Origin: Bacteroidaceae bacterium | Lineage (GTDB): Bacteria; Bacteroidota; Bacteroidia; Bacteroidales; Bacteroidaceae | Assembly: GCA_017522785.1 (NCBI GenBank) | Contig: JAFWYF010000015.1 | Coordinates: forward strand, 186,001-250,000 | Reading direction: 5' to 3' | DNA length: 64,000 nt | In this document: positions 1 through 10,331 of the stretch, piece by piece | Position numbering within the stretch: the stretch's first letter is position 1 | How the letters are laid out: every line of letters starts with the position of its first letter | Translations under genes and position numbers: made by a program | The notes under the pieces: generated by a model | Seen by the model: the letters and a program-made list of their open reading frames with translations, nothing else | The model's database searches: none | What the model was told of the DNA's origin: nothing

Positions 1-183
1 CAGGGTGCAGAACCCTACTATGTGAGAATGGCTGTCGCATGGCTGTTGGCTACGTCGTTAGCAAAGTTCCCTTCTCTTACACGTGAATATGTTCGTTCAT
101 CACATCTGCCCGACGATGTAGTTCGTCTTTATGTTCGCAAGGCACGCGAATCGTTCCGTACAAAGTTCGTAGAGGCTTTATAA
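1..183 (+). CDS. DNA alkylation repair protein (AlkD-like), C-terminal fragment
   Basis: An open frame enters from the left edge and stops at TAA 181-183, giving the last 60 residues. The segment PYYVRMAVAWLLA followed by a PSLTREY stretch and a KARESFRTK end resembles the last helices of Bacteroidota DNA alkylation repair proteins (HEAT-like AlkD family). That family removes alkylated bases from DNA. Only the C-terminus is visible, so the catalytic residues and the start cannot be judged. The gene ends just before a palindromic terminator shared with the convergent glycosidase gene. Family assignment rests on remembered similarity. Confidence 0.7.
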   Translation, partial: QGAEPYYVRMAVAWLLATSLAKFPSLTREYVRSSHLPDDVVRLYVRKARESFRTKFVEAL

Positions 184-186
184 TAA

Positions 187-220
187 AAGAACTCAGTTGC
201 ACATGTGCAACTGAGTTCTT
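187..220. terminator. Bidirectional palindromic terminator
   Basis: A perfect 34-bp palindrome (17-bp arms, centre between 203 and 204) with A-rich left and T-rich right flanks lies between two convergent genes. It should terminate both the alkylation repair gene and the glycosidase gene. Confidence 0.85.
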
Positions 221-240
221 TTATATCATAAATATCTTTT

Positions 241-3200
241 TTAGAGCAATACTTTCTTACCATTGCTGATGTAGATTCCATGCTCTGCCTTTTCAACTTT
301 ACGTCCGCTAAGGTCGTAAATGTTTCCATCTTCGTTATTATTCTCTGCTTTGTCAGATGTAATATCCTCAATACCTACAGTGGGAAATTCTTCTCCAATA
401 CCATTGAAAATATATACGCTGCTACCGGGAAGAGTCAAAGTGAGTGTCTCGTCGATGTTAATAGGCTCTTCCTCTTTCAATCCACTCAATGCTGCTTGAT
501 CTGCAAATGCTTTGCTTAGTTTGATGCTGCCATTGTAGTTTGCGGGAATCTCTAATGCCTCACGTAATGTGATGGTTATTGTTTGCTCGCCATTTGCTCC
601 ATTACGCAAAGTGAATGTAGATTTTGTTCCGTTCCATGCAGCCCAACCATAAATTTCTGCTTTGCTACCTGTCCAAGGATCTCCGCCTACCCAGTGAGCA
701 TCCATCAATACGTCGGCATTAGCCTCTTGCCATCTGATACAATCGGCCAAGTCGCTCCACAATTTACCGTTCTCTATGGTGTTCATCAAATCGTAGTCGT
801 TGTAAAGCTCAACCAAGCCACTACCACATGCAAAGGCACAACGCATTTCGTTAAGAATATATTTGTATTCACGAGAATCGCTCGCAGGAGGACCATTCTT
901 TGTTAGCATGAATCCATGAGTCATCAAAGTGTTGATGGGGCATATTGGCGATCTTGTAACGTAGTTCTGGTGTACAAGATTGTCACGGTATGTAATCCAG
1001 TTCTCTCTATTGATGCTATTGTTACCAATACGATCGTGGTCGTTTTCCTGACGCCATGTTGCATCGCTTATCTGATACCAGAAAGGAGAAGCCCATGTTC
1101 CCACTGTTGTATTGAAGAAGATATCCTCTTTTAGGTTTTCACGAACATATTGCTCTAGGCGAATAATACCCTCGGCATTCTCGTTACCTGTGTCGCCTGC
1201 ATCGGGGCCAACAGATGTGAACTGTCCCGATATTCCATCAAACTTAAAGAAGTTATATTCTCCCTTGCCATCGATGTGCTGGTTTACTACAAGATTCTCT
1301 GCAGCGTTAAGGAATGTCTCGTAGTATGCAGGGTTACTCAACTGCATGCCACCTTTATCGCTCCAATATTGACGACGGTAACTGCCACTTTGGCCATAAC
1401 CACCAACCGGTCCTAACCATGCGCCTACACCTGCATTCATGTCTGCAGCGTTAGCCGCCATATCTTTCATTTCGTTGGGGAATCCGCTGTGGAATGTCCA
1501 TGTTCCGTATTCGTCCCAACCGTCATCTATCATGAAGCTTTTAGGTGCAACACCATATTTTTCGAATAATTGTGTCTTCCATTGAGATATTACATCAAGA
1601 ACCGATTCTGCCTGCATGTTTGTATGCTCTAGTCCGGGAGCTGCATTGTTACGGTTGATGTTTAGTTCATACCAGCTGATGTAGCATGGGAATGCACGCC
1701 AAGGTACTGCACGCTCGCGCTCGCTATATGCCAAGAATGAACGACGTTTCTGTGTCTTGCGAATGTCGCTTTCGGCTTGTGTTCCATCTTGTGCAATCAA
1801 ACCAACAACAGCTCCAACCTTCCAAGTCTCACCAGCTTTGAGTACAACATTGCGACTCCAACGACCTTCAATATTTACAATGTCGGTCATGATTTCTACG
1901 CCGGCTTTTGCCTCGTAAACCTCTACTTTGAATTCGCTAGATGATTCAATAGCGCCCTCTCTATTGTCGCAGAACATGCGAACCGAGAATGTACCATCGT
2001 TGGGAACATTAAATGAGTAGGTGTTGTTCTCTTTTGCACTACCGGAGTACCCATGGTGGTAGTCGCTTGCAACAATGTCGCCATTTGCGTCTAACAAAAC
2101 AGTTCCATCGATATCAAAACGTTTGTTACCACTTGTGTATGTTAATGTAACTACTACCTTCTGGTCCTTCTTAAGTTCTACTTCTTTGGTATATGTATAG
2201 TATGTTTTATCGGAACCACCAACCTCGTTGATGCGCATAGGCACTTCGCTCGATGCCATCTGTTTCCATGCACTTGCTTGAATATTGTCTTTGACAGGAG
2301 TAGATACTAGTTTATAACCCTCTTCCTCTACGTTGTCGCTACCACCTGCTGTGTTGTATGCAGTGGGAGTTTCCAATCCTGCAAATATTTTGTTGTTCAT
2401 GATAACCTTACCACGAGTGTTACCAATTGCAACCGGTTTGCTTCCTGCAGCGTTGGCATCTACATTGTAGGTCATTGCTATTATGTCATACATATCTACA
2501 TTTCCCTTACCTGTCAATTCCATCTCGGTACGCAAGTAGTGGCTGCCATCGCGAAGCACTGCACGCCAGATAATTTCAATCTCTTCACCTTTGTATGAAT
2601 AGGCAAAAACAGCTTCCAATGCTTTTCCTGCAAAATGTTTTGCACCGCCAATTGCATATTCGTCTGCTACGAGGTTCTTAGTCTCAAAACTCTTCAACTC
2701 CATTTGGCTGGCTGTAACCTTGTCGCCATTTCCAAATCCAACGATAAACAATTCTGTACCTGCTACTAAATCCATGGCTTTGCTACCTAAGAAATAGATA
2801 GCTTTTCCGGTATTTATGAAACTTGCCGCCAATACATTGTTGTATAGGGTGTAAACTTTTTCATCGTTGTCCAATTTTGCAACACCAACCTCGTCTTGTT
2901 GTTTGGGATAAACCCATGCCTGTGTGTAGGGAGCACTCTCGCGAAGTTCGGGCATTGAATAATATGTTACAGATATTGTCATTGCGTCATTGTCAACATT
3001 TGCAACTGCAAACTGGTTCTCTTTTTGTGCTGCAATGACACTGCTGGGAGATAATAAACCTACGACTTTAACTTCATCTCCATTGCTATAACTTTTATCG
3101 TTAATGTATACAGAACCCTCGCTCAATACAACTGTATATGTGTATACTTGTACCTCTTTGAGCATATAACGGCTACCTGCATCATCATTACCATTTTGTC

Positions 3201-3702
3201 TCCACAATCCAATGGTAATCTCGGTGTTGTCAAGTGGGTTAAAATCTTTTCCACCGTTTAGGTTCATGTATGCAGCTGCGGCTGTTCCGGCTGTTGTAAT
3301 AGGTGCAAATTGATAATGACCGCTGTGGCTGGTAGTTTCACTAGTCATCCAAGGCTGTGCATTATCCTTTAAGTCCTCCAAAATTACAAAGTTTCTGCAA
3401 TTGTCGTTGTAACTTGCATCTTTGTTGTAAGATACCCATTTTTTACGGTCTAAACTGTAGATTAAGTATGCATTGCTGTTGTTACTGGCATAAAAAGCAA
3501 ACTTACCAGCATTCTCCGGTGTTTCTGTGGGTGATGTGTAAGATGTTAATGTTAAATTGTTACCATTAACAATGGTGAACATGTGCTCGGGGTTATCCAC
3601 CGACGTGGATACCTTGATTGCATCTTGTCCATACGCAACCGACATGACAGTCAGCAGTGCTAGGATAGAAAGCAATCTTTTCTTGCAAAAACATTGTTTC
3701 AT
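241..3702 (-). CDS. Secreted alpha-galactosidase-like glycoside hydrolase with C-terminal sorting-like domain
   Basis: This 1153-residue protein starts with a signal peptide (basic start, then LLSILALLTVMSVAYG). The first 600 residues look like beta-rich accessory and carbohydrate-binding modules. The catalytic part resembles GH36/clan GH-D barrels: MIDDGWDEYG begins at residue 724, and FFKFDG at 817-822 places a candidate nucleophile at D821. A conserved W-R-Q-E-N-D-H-D stretch near residue 885 may carry the acid/base. The last 30 residues (IYDLSGRKVEKAEHGIYI, then NGKKVLL) resemble the short C-terminal sorting tails common in Bacteroidales, suggesting a surface or secreted enzyme. Substrate is unknown; host or dietary alpha-galactosides are a guess. 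No SusC/SusD pair is adjacent, unusual for a polysaccharide-use gene in this group. Confidence 0.75.
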   Translation of the reverse strand: MKQCFCKKRLLSILALLTVMSVAYGQDAIKVSTSVDNPEHMFTIVNGNNLTLTSYTSPTETPENAGKFAFYASNNSNAYLIYSLDRKKWVSYNKDASYNDNCRNFVILEDLKDNAQPWMTSETTSHSGHYQFAPITTAGTAAAAYMNLNGGKDFNPLDNTEITIGLWRQNGNDDAGSRYMLKEVQVYTYTVVLSEGSVYINDKSYSNGDEVKVVGLLSPSSVIAAQKENQFAVANVDNDAMTISVTYYSMPELRESAPYTQAWVYPKQQDEVGVAKLDNDEKVYTLYNNVLAASFINTGKAIYFLGSKAMDLVAGTELFIVGFGNGDKVTASQMELKSFETKNLVADEYAIGGAKHFAGKALEAVFAYSYKGEEIEIIWRAVLRDGSHYLRTEMELTGKGNVDMYDIIAMTYNVDANAAGSKPVAIGNTRGKVIMNNKIFAGLETPTAYNTAGGSDNVEEEGYKLVSTPVKDNIQASAWKQMASSEVPMRINEVGGSDKTYYTYTKEVELKKDQKVVVTLTYTSGNKRFDIDGTVLLDANGDIVASDYHHGYSGSAKENNTYSFNVPNDGTFSVRMFCDNREGAIESSSEFKVEVYEAKAGVEIMTDIVNIEGRWSRNVVLKAGETWKVGAVVGLIAQDGTQAESDIRKTQKRRSFLAYSERERAVPWRAFPCYISWYELNINRNNAAPGLEHTNMQAESVLDVISQWKTQLFEKYGVAPKSFMIDDGWDEYGTWTFHSGFPNEMKDMAANAADMNAGVGAWLGPVGGYGQSGSYRRQYWSDKGGMQLSNPAYYETFLNAAENLVVNQHIDGKGEYNFFKFDGISGQFTSVGPDAGDTGNENAEGIIRLEQYVRENLKEDIFFNTTVGTWASPFWYQISDATWRQENDHDRIGNNSINRENWITYRDNLVHQNYVTRSPICPINTLMTHGFMLTKNGPPASDSREYKYILNEMRCAFACGSGLVELYNDYDLMNTIENGKLWSDLADCIRWQEANADVLMDAHWVGGDPWTGSKAEIYGWAAWNGTKSTFTLRNGANGEQTITITLREALEIPANYNGSIKLSKAFADQAALSGLKEEEPINIDETLTLTLPGSSVYIFNGIGEEFPTVGIEDITSDKAENNNEDGNIYDLSGRKVEKAEHGIYISNGKKVLL

Positions 3703-3758
3703 AATAGTGTTAATTTTTTGGGTTAGTATATAAATATTATATTATTATATGTATTTTG

Positions 3759-3790
3759 CAAATATACGATTAATATATTATTAAGCAAAA
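3759..3790 (-). promoter_or_regulatory. Bacteroidota-type promoter of the glycosidase gene
   Basis: On the minus strand TTTTG (3786-3790) and TATATTTG (3759-3766) are separated by 19 bases, matching the TTTG...TAnnTTTG promoter. It sits about 57 bases upstream of the glycosidase start codon. Confidence 0.7.
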
Positions 3791-3896
3791 TTTATTTTTA
3801 TATACATGTACAAAGAATTTATGGCATCTGTGTCATGCTGTTTTTGTCAGTATGCCATTTTGGCGCAATTTACTCCAATTATTAAAAAATCTTTGT

Positions 3897-3904
3897 TAAT
3901 TTTG
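3897..3904 (+). promoter_or_regulatory. groESL promoter -7 box
   Basis: TAATTTTG matches the TAnnTTTG box. It lies 123 bases upstream of groES and directly abuts the symmetric element at 3904-3937. No convincing -33 TTTG is seen at the usual distance. The rest of the 325-base gap 3703-4027 is AT-rich and holds only this region and the divergent glycosidase promoter. Confidence 0.6.
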
Positions 3905-3937
3905 CATGCTTAAAATGTAAAAACATTTTTGGCATGC
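3904..3937 (+). promoter_or_regulatory. 34-bp symmetric operator-like palindrome upstream of groESL
   Basis: Two inverted blocks share one centre (3920/3921). GCATGC occurs at 3904-3909 and 3932-3937. AAAATGT at 3912-3918 mirrors ACATTTT at 3923-3929. The element overlaps the expected transcription start just after the -7 box. It is not the CIRCE sequence known from HrcA-controlled groE operons. It may be a repressor site or a 5' leader hairpin. Confidence 0.55.
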
Positions 3938-4027
3938 TTTTCGTTATTAAAACAATGTACCGATTTTTGATTCGGTATAAATATAATAGAAACATAAAAA
4001 TAAGTAATAAATTAAAACTACGTAATC

Positions 4028-4300
4028 ATGAACATTAAACCATTAGCAGACAGAGTGCTTATCGTGCCCATGGCGGCCGAAGAGAAAACTATCGGTGGTA
4101 TAATCATCCCCGATACAGCAAAAGAGAAACCTCTTCAGGGTAAAGTTGTAGCCGTTGGTAACGGTACAAAAGAAGAAGAGATGGTTATTGCTGTCGGCGA
4201 CCAAGTGCTCTATGGAAAATATTCGGGTACAGAATTGGAGTTCGAAGGTGAGAAATATTTGATAATGCGTCAAAGCGACGTTTTAGCTGTTTTAAAATAA
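4028..4300 (+). CDS. groES: Co-chaperonin GroES
   Basis: This 90-residue protein has the full length of a bacterial GroES. It opens with [18 protein letters not shown] and contains the [13 protein letters not shown] mobile loop that contacts GroEL, followed by the conserved GKVVAVGNG core. It caps the GroEL ring and closes the folding chamber in the cytoplasm. groEL follows 52 bases downstream on the same strand, so the two form the usual operon. An unusual symmetric element in the leader suggests stress-linked control, though its regulator is not visible. Confidence 0.98.
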   Translation: MNIKPLADRVLIVPMAAEEKTIGGIIIPDTAKEKPLQGKVVAVGNGTKEEEMVIAVGDQVLYGKYSGTELEFEGEKYLIMRQSDVLAVLK

Positions 4301-4349
4301 ATAATTTAGAGACAATTTCTTATACTGTTTCTTATAAAAATAGAATTAG

Positions 4350-5990
<1,641 letters not shown>

Positions 5991-6012
5991 AAATAGAATC
6001 CGCTTATAAAGT

Positions 6013-6050
6013 ATAAACGGCAACTCAAATTAATTTGAGTTGCCGTTTAT
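6013..6050 (+). terminator. groEL terminator
   Basis: A perfect 38-bp palindrome centred at 6031/6032 follows the groEL stop by about 20 bases. Its T-rich tail overlaps the -33 element of the next promoter. Confidence 0.85.
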
Positions 6051-6082
6051 TTTGCGTATCTTGTAACTATTGGGTATCTTCG
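6051..6082 (+). promoter_or_regulatory. queA promoter
   Basis: TTTG (6051-6054), a 20-base spacer and TATCTTCG (6075-6082) fit the Bacteroidota -33/-7 pattern. It is about 55 bases upstream of queA. Confidence 0.7.
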
Positions 6083-6136
6083 CACTAAAATTGCAAACAG
6101 AGTTCCAATTATTAAAGATATCCCTTTTCTAAAATT

Positions 6137-7351
6137 ATGCTTACTGATATAAAAAATATAGAGATTGCAGAATACGATTACTCATTACCCGATGAACGTA
6201 TCGCAAAATATCCGCTTACACAACGTGATAACTCTAAATTGTTATTGTATAACAAAGGGGTTGTATCAGAAGATTTATTCTATAACTTGCCAAATTATAT
6301 TCCCAATGGCAGTCTGATGATTTTTAATAATACAAAGGTTATTCAGGCTCGTTTGCGTTTTAAGAAAGAGACCGGTGCGCAAATAGAGGTTTTTTGTCTA
6401 GAACCGGAATTTCCTAACGACTATCAACTTATTTTCCAACAAACAGAAGAGTGTGTTTGGAAATGTTTGGTTGGTAACTCGGCACGTTGGAAAAATGGAA
6501 TCCTTACTCAACAATTTGTTGTAAATGGTGTCGTTGTTACGCTATGTGCCGAACGTATAAGTTCTGGTGCCGTTAATTCAGTACGTTTTTCTTGGAATGG
6601 CGGTTTCTCTTTTGCTGAACTGTTAGAGGCTGTGGGAGAATTGCCAATTCCTCCCTATCTCAACCGTAAAACAGAGGAGAGTGATAAAAGCACCTATCAA
6701 ACAGTATATTCAAAGGTTAAAGGTTCTGTTGCTGCGCCGACAGCCGGTTTGCATTTTACTCCTAATGTGCTAAATTCATTGCAACAACATGGTGTTGAAC
6801 TTGCCGAGGTAACATTGCATGTTGGTGCAGGTACTTTCAAACCTGTAAAGAGCAGTGCAATTGGTGAACATGATATGCACGAAGAGTATATTGATGTGAG
6901 TATGGAATTGCTCAATAAACTTATTGTTGCCGGTGGTAGTGTTATAGCTGTGGGTACGACATCGGTACGTACATTGGAGAGTCTCTATTTTCTTGGTGAA
7001 ACAGCATATGAGAATCCTGAATTGCCTTTTGAAAATTTATATGTGCACCAGTGGCAACCATACGAACGAGAACATACATTGTCGGCAGTAGAAGCTCTGC
7101 AAGCGCTTGTCGATTATCTTAAACGCAGTGGCAATGAGCGCGTTCATGCACATACACAAATAATTATTGCTCCGGGATATGAATATCGTATTGTGAAGGC
7201 TATTGTTACCAATTTTCATCAACCCAAAAGTACCTTGTTGTTGTTGGTATCGGCTTTTGTCAAAGGTGATTGGAAAAGGATTTATGACTATGCTCTATCT
7301 CACGATTTTCGTTTCTTGAGTTATGGCGATAGTTCGTTGCTCATTCCATAA
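6137..7351 (+). CDS. queA: S-adenosylmethionine:tRNA ribosyltransferase-isomerase
   Basis: This 404-residue protein makes epoxyqueuosine on tRNA by transferring the ribosyl part of S-adenosylmethionine onto 7-aminomethyl-7-deazaguanine. Recognisable QueA segments are YDLP-like YSLPDERIAKYPL, the VFNNTKVI-type IFNNTKVIQARL, VAAPTAGLHFT, LHVGAGTFKPV and VGTTSVRTLES. The N-terminal lead (about 15 residues before YDYSLP) is slightly longer than in many homologues. The gene stands alone with its own promoter. Length is somewhat above the usual 340-360 residues; the excess lies in the middle and C-terminal part. Confidence 0.95.
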   Translation: MLTDIKNIEIAEYDYSLPDERIAKYPLTQRDNSKLLLYNKGVVSEDLFYNLPNYIPNGSLMIFNNTKVIQARLRFKKETGAQIEVFCLEPEFPNDYQLIFQQTEECVWKCLVGNSARWKNGILTQQFVVNGVVVTLCAERISSGAVNSVRFSWNGGFSFAELLEAVGELPIPPYLNRKTEESDKSTYQTVYSKVKGSVAAPTAGLHFTPNVLNSLQQHGVELAEVTLHVGAGTFKPVKSSAIGEHDMHEEYIDVSMELLNKLIVAGGSVIAVGTTSVRTLESLYFLGETAYENPELPFENLYVHQWQPYEREHTLSAVEALQALVDYLKRSGNERVHAHTQIIIAPGYEYRIVKAIVTNFHQPKSTLLLLVSAFVKGDWKRIYDYALSHDFRFLSYGDSSLLIP

Positions 7352-7455
7352 GCTTACAGATGTTTAATAGATTATCAGTTATATATAAAAATATTTAAAT
7401 AGGTTTTAAACCTTTTATATCTACCGGGTGTTTCTCTATAAGATGCTGTATTAAA

Positions 7456-7908
7456 GTGAATTATAGAGAAATTCTTATTTATATATCGATTCTAGTGTTG
7501 TCTATGGCACTTATAATGTGCAAAGACAAAGATGTACAGGTACAGAGTGGTCATAGCCATCTTTACGACAATACCGATGTAACATTTTATAATGCAACCA
7601 CTGTCAACCCAATTTATTCTCAAGGTAACGGCTTAGAACGACTTCATCTGGCTTCTGTAGATGTGTTGGGAGATGGTGAACTATTTTTCGAAAAATCAAT
7701 GAGCGATACTCTGTTTGTTGAAGTTTCATATAGTTATGAGTGGTTGAGTGATTCTATATTTGAATTTGTGGAGGGTGTATTGCGCTTGCCACTAAGAGTT
7801 ACTCCCGATTTTCTTCATCGTACAATAAATTTTGAGAATATTGCTCCTATTCCTTTTCCCGAGGTTGTATATGACTCAATTGATGTCTCTTTTTCTTCTG
7901 AATATTAA
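7456..7908 (+). CDS. Unrecognised exported protein, 150 aa, GTG start
   Basis: The reading frame begins at GTG 7456. This start gives a credible export signal: NYREILIYISILVLSMALIMC, a hydrophobic stretch ending at a cysteine. The cysteine could be lipidated, but the residue before it is Met, which is unusual for a lipobox. The mature part is acidic and probably beta-rich, with no cysteines and no motif I recognise. It follows queA by 104 bases and precedes a NUDIX gene by 127 bases, so it is probably its own unit. No function is proposed. Confidence 0.6.
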   Translation: MNYREILIYISILVLSMALIMCKDKDVQVQSGHSHLYDNTDVTFYNATTVNPIYSQGNGLERLHLASVDVLGDGELFFEKSMSDTLFVEVSYSYEWLSDSIFEFVEGVLRLPLRVTPDFLHRTINFENIAPIPFPEVVYDSIDVSFSSEY

Positions 7909-8010
7909 AATGGTATAATATATAAATTTTTTGGCGATGTAATAAAAAATATGCTTTGTTGCCACTCTATTATTTACCATTATTCTCTACTTCTTATTGA
8001 AACTTCTTTG

Positions 8011-8018
8011 TATCTTCG
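8011..8018 (+). promoter_or_regulatory. NUDIX-Smr operon promoter -7 box
   Basis: TATCTTCG lies 17 bases before the NUDIX start codon. Its downstream context (GCAC, then AAAATTGC) closely repeats that of the queA promoter. No clear -33 element is seen. Confidence 0.5.
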
Positions 8019-8035
8019 CACAAAATTGCGCATAA

Positions 8036-8542
8036 ATGAAAAGCGATAACAATAAAGAGATTTTTCCTGTAGTGGATGAGAATGGTATCGTAGTTGCCAA
8101 GGCCACAAGAGGAGAGTGCCATAATGGTAGTAAATTGTTACATCCGGTGGTGCATCTGCATCTGTTCGATAAACAGGGTAGGTTGTTTCTTCAACAACGC
8201 CCTCTCTGGAAAGATATTCAGCCGGGTAAATGGGACACTGCTGTCGGTGGGCATGTCGATTATGGCGAACATATCGATATTGCATTACGTCGTGAGGTAA
8301 AAGAGGAACTGGGTATAGAGAATTTCGAACCGAAATTTTTGCTACGTTATGTTTTCGAAAGTGAACGAGAAAAAGAACTTGTTCATGTCTATAGTACAAT
8401 TTATTCGGGTGATGTACATCCAAGCGAAGAACTCGACGGTGGTCGTTATTGGACTATAGAAGAAATAAACTCGGCAATTGGTAAAGGGGTGCTAACACCC
8501 AATTTTGAGCAGGAATTTAAAAGAATAATAGATATATTATGA
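8036..8542 (+). CDS. NUDIX hydrolase
   Basis: This 168-residue protein carries a perfect NUDIX box at residues 72-94: G72, E78, R86-E87, E90-E91 and G93 fit GX5EX7REUXEEXGU. The fold hydrolyses nucleoside diphosphates linked to another group. The flanking layout (an early PVVDENGIVVAKATRG segment and the LFLQQRP strand) resembles the isopentenyl-diphosphate-isomerase-like or YfcD-like branch. The substrate cannot be deduced. The gene overlaps the next one by four bases (ATGA), so the two are translationally coupled. Confidence 0.9.
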   Translation: MKSDNNKEIFPVVDENGIVVAKATRGECHNGSKLLHPVVHLHLFDKQGRLFLQQRPLWKDIQPGKWDTAVGGHVDYGEHIDIALRREVKEELGIENFEPKFLLRYVFESEREKELVHVYSTIYSGDVHPSEELDGGRYWTIEEINSAIGKGVLTPNFEQEFKRIIDIL

Positions 8543-9615
8543 AGATAGGAGATAAAGTGCGTTTCATACACGAAACAGGTGGTGGCGTTGTTACCGGTTT
8601 TCGTGGTAAGGATGTCGTGTTGGTAAAGGGAGAAGATGGCTTCGAAATTCCGATGCCTATACGTGAATGTGTGGCAATAGATACAAATGAGTATAACTTT
8701 CAAAAGAAAACTGTTGCCCCAAAAGAGGAATCAAAGAAGCATGTTCAGCCGGCTGTGGCAAAATCTATAATAGAAGAGGATGAGCCACTTATCTTGTATC
8801 GTCCTAAGGAACGTCCCGAAGGAGAGCGACTCAATGTTTCCTTAGCCTATTTGCCTATGGACGAGAAATCTCTATCGAATTCTCGTTTCGAAGCTTATAT
8901 AATTAATGATAGTAATTACAGCATATATTTTACCTATTCTGTTGTAGAAGGACGTAGTTGGCGCTTGCGTAGCAGTGGTCTTTTGGAGCCTAATTCCAAA
9001 TTATTTATGGAGGAATTTGGTCGTGAGGAACTGAACGAGATGGGGCGCGTCTGTGTGCAACTGATACCTTTTAAAGAGGAAAAAAGTTTTGCTCCAAAGC
9101 CTGCGGTAAGTGTAGAACGTCGCATTGATACCGTTAAGTTCTATAAATTGCATCTCTTCCGCGAAAATCCATTTTTTGACGAAGGTGCCTTGCTATACGA
9201 TGTTGTTGTAGATGACAAACCGGTGAAGGAAATTTTTACCGATGCCAATGAAATTCAGCGTGTAATATTGGAAAAAAAGAAAGACGATAATACTCAACAA
9301 CGTGTGGCACAACCAAAATTGGCAAAGAGCGACGACATAATAGAGGTGGATTTGCATGCACACAATTTGTTAGAGACTACAGCCGGCATGAATGCTTTTG
9401 ATATACTCAATTATCAAATGGATGTAGTTCGCAAAACTCTTGATGCTCATGTAAAAGAGCGTGGCAAAAAGATTGTCTTTATACATGGTAAAGGAGAGGG
9501 TGTTTTGCGTAATGCAATTGCACAAGAGTTAAAGCGTAAATATCCACGTTGCCTTTCACAAGATGCATCGTTTCAAAAGTATGGCTTTGGCGCTACTATG
9601 GTAATTATTAAGTAA
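8539..9615 (+). CDS. DUF2027 / Smr-domain protein
   Basis: This 358-residue protein has a small N-terminal beta domain (residues 1-60, GDKVRFIHETGGGVVTGF) typical of DUF2027. A middle region of about 200 residues follows. The Smr domain at about 275-358 shows VDLHAHNL and IHGKGEGVLRNAI, the motifs found in the MutS2 C-terminal nuclease domain. Smr domains nick DNA or RNA. The family is widespread in Bacteroidota, but its cellular role is not settled. It is co-translated with the NUDIX gene. Its stop codon lies three bases from that of convergent comF, with no terminator between. Confidence 0.9.
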   Translation: MKIGDKVRFIHETGGGVVTGFRGKDVVLVKGEDGFEIPMPIRECVAIDTNEYNFQKKTVAPKEESKKHVQPAVAKSIIEEDEPLILYRPKERPEGERLNVSLAYLPMDEKSLSNSRFEAYIINDSNYSIYFTYSVVEGRSWRLRSSGLLEPNSKLFMEEFGREELNEMGRVCVQLIPFKEEKSFAPKPAVSVERRIDTVKFYKLHLFRENPFFDEGALLYDVVVDDKPVKEIFTDANEIQRVILEKKKDDNTQQRVAQPKLAKSDDIIEVDLHAHNLLETTAGMNAFDILNYQMDVVRKTLDAHVKERGKKIVFIHGKGEGVLRNAIAQELKRKYPRCLSQDASFQKYGFGATMVIIK

Positions 9616-9618
9616 TAG

Positions 9619-10305
9619 TTACGTTGCATTGCTTGAGTAGGCAATAGTAAAAATGCTAACTTTGCAATTGGCTTCTATAATTGTTTTTGCACAATTTGCA
9701 ATGGTGGCACCGGTGGTGAGCACATCGTCTATCAAAAGAATGTGCTTACTTTCAATTTTCTCAGGTTTTGTAAGAGAAAATATGCCCTCGACATTCAACC
9801 AGCGTTCTTCGCGGGTCTTGTGTGTTTGTGTCTCGTTTGCTTTATTGCGAACAATGCAGTCTGTAATAATTGGAATACCCGTTATTTGAGATATGCCTTT
9901 GGCTATGTAATCGCATTGGTTATATCCTCTTTTACGTAGTTTCTTTTTTGATAGTGGAAGTGGAACAATTGCATCTATGCCATCGAAGAAACCTTTCTCT
10001 TTTAGGTCGCCGGTTGCAATGGTTGCAAGGTGTGTTCCAACTTCGGGACGTTCTTTGTATTTTAGTTGATGTAGCAGTTTATTGTATGGCGACCCTTTAC
10101 GATAATAAAGATACGATGTTGCACGCTCAATGGGAACTATGCCCCAGAATATTTTTTCTATCTCTTTGCTATGGATATCGTCGATAACAGGAAGTGTTAC
10201 AAGACACTTAAGACAGATATCTTTTTCACTGCCCGAAAGTACTTCATCGCATACAATGCAGTGGCGTGGAAATATAAGGTCTATTAAATCGTTTATCCAC
10301 TTCAT
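9619..10305 (-). CDS. comF: ComF-family phosphoribosyltransferase-like protein
   Basis: This 228-residue protein has an N-terminal CxxC zinc-finger pair (CIVCDEV and CLKC) and a type I phosphoribosyltransferase domain with the PRPP loop ILLIDDVLTTGATIANC. ComF/GntX proteins assist natural DNA uptake in transformable bacteria. No other competence gene is nearby, so a role in competence here is only a possibility. It is the last gene of the long leftward operon, 26 bases after recX. Confidence 0.9.
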   Translation of the reverse strand: MKWINDLIDLIFPRHCIVCDEVLSGSEKDICLKCLVTLPVIDDIHSKEIEKIFWGIVPIERATSYLYYRKGSPYNKLLHQLKYKERPEVGTHLATIATGDLKEKGFFDGIDAIVPLPLSKKKLRKRGYNQCDYIAKGISQITGIPIITDCIVRNKANETQTHKTREERWLNVEGIFSLTKPEKIESKHILLIDDVLTTGATIANCAKTIIEANCKVSIFTIAYSSNAT

Positions 10306-10331
10306 AGCTCTGCCGTCTTTGAATTAAATCT

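Noticed and set aside
3904-3937. CIRCE element for HrcA
   Set aside because: The sequence does not match the TTAGCACTC-N9-GAGTGCTAA pattern.
7401-7413. Small inverted repeat AGGTTT/AAACCT as queA terminator
   Set aside because: A one-base loop cannot form a stable hairpin.
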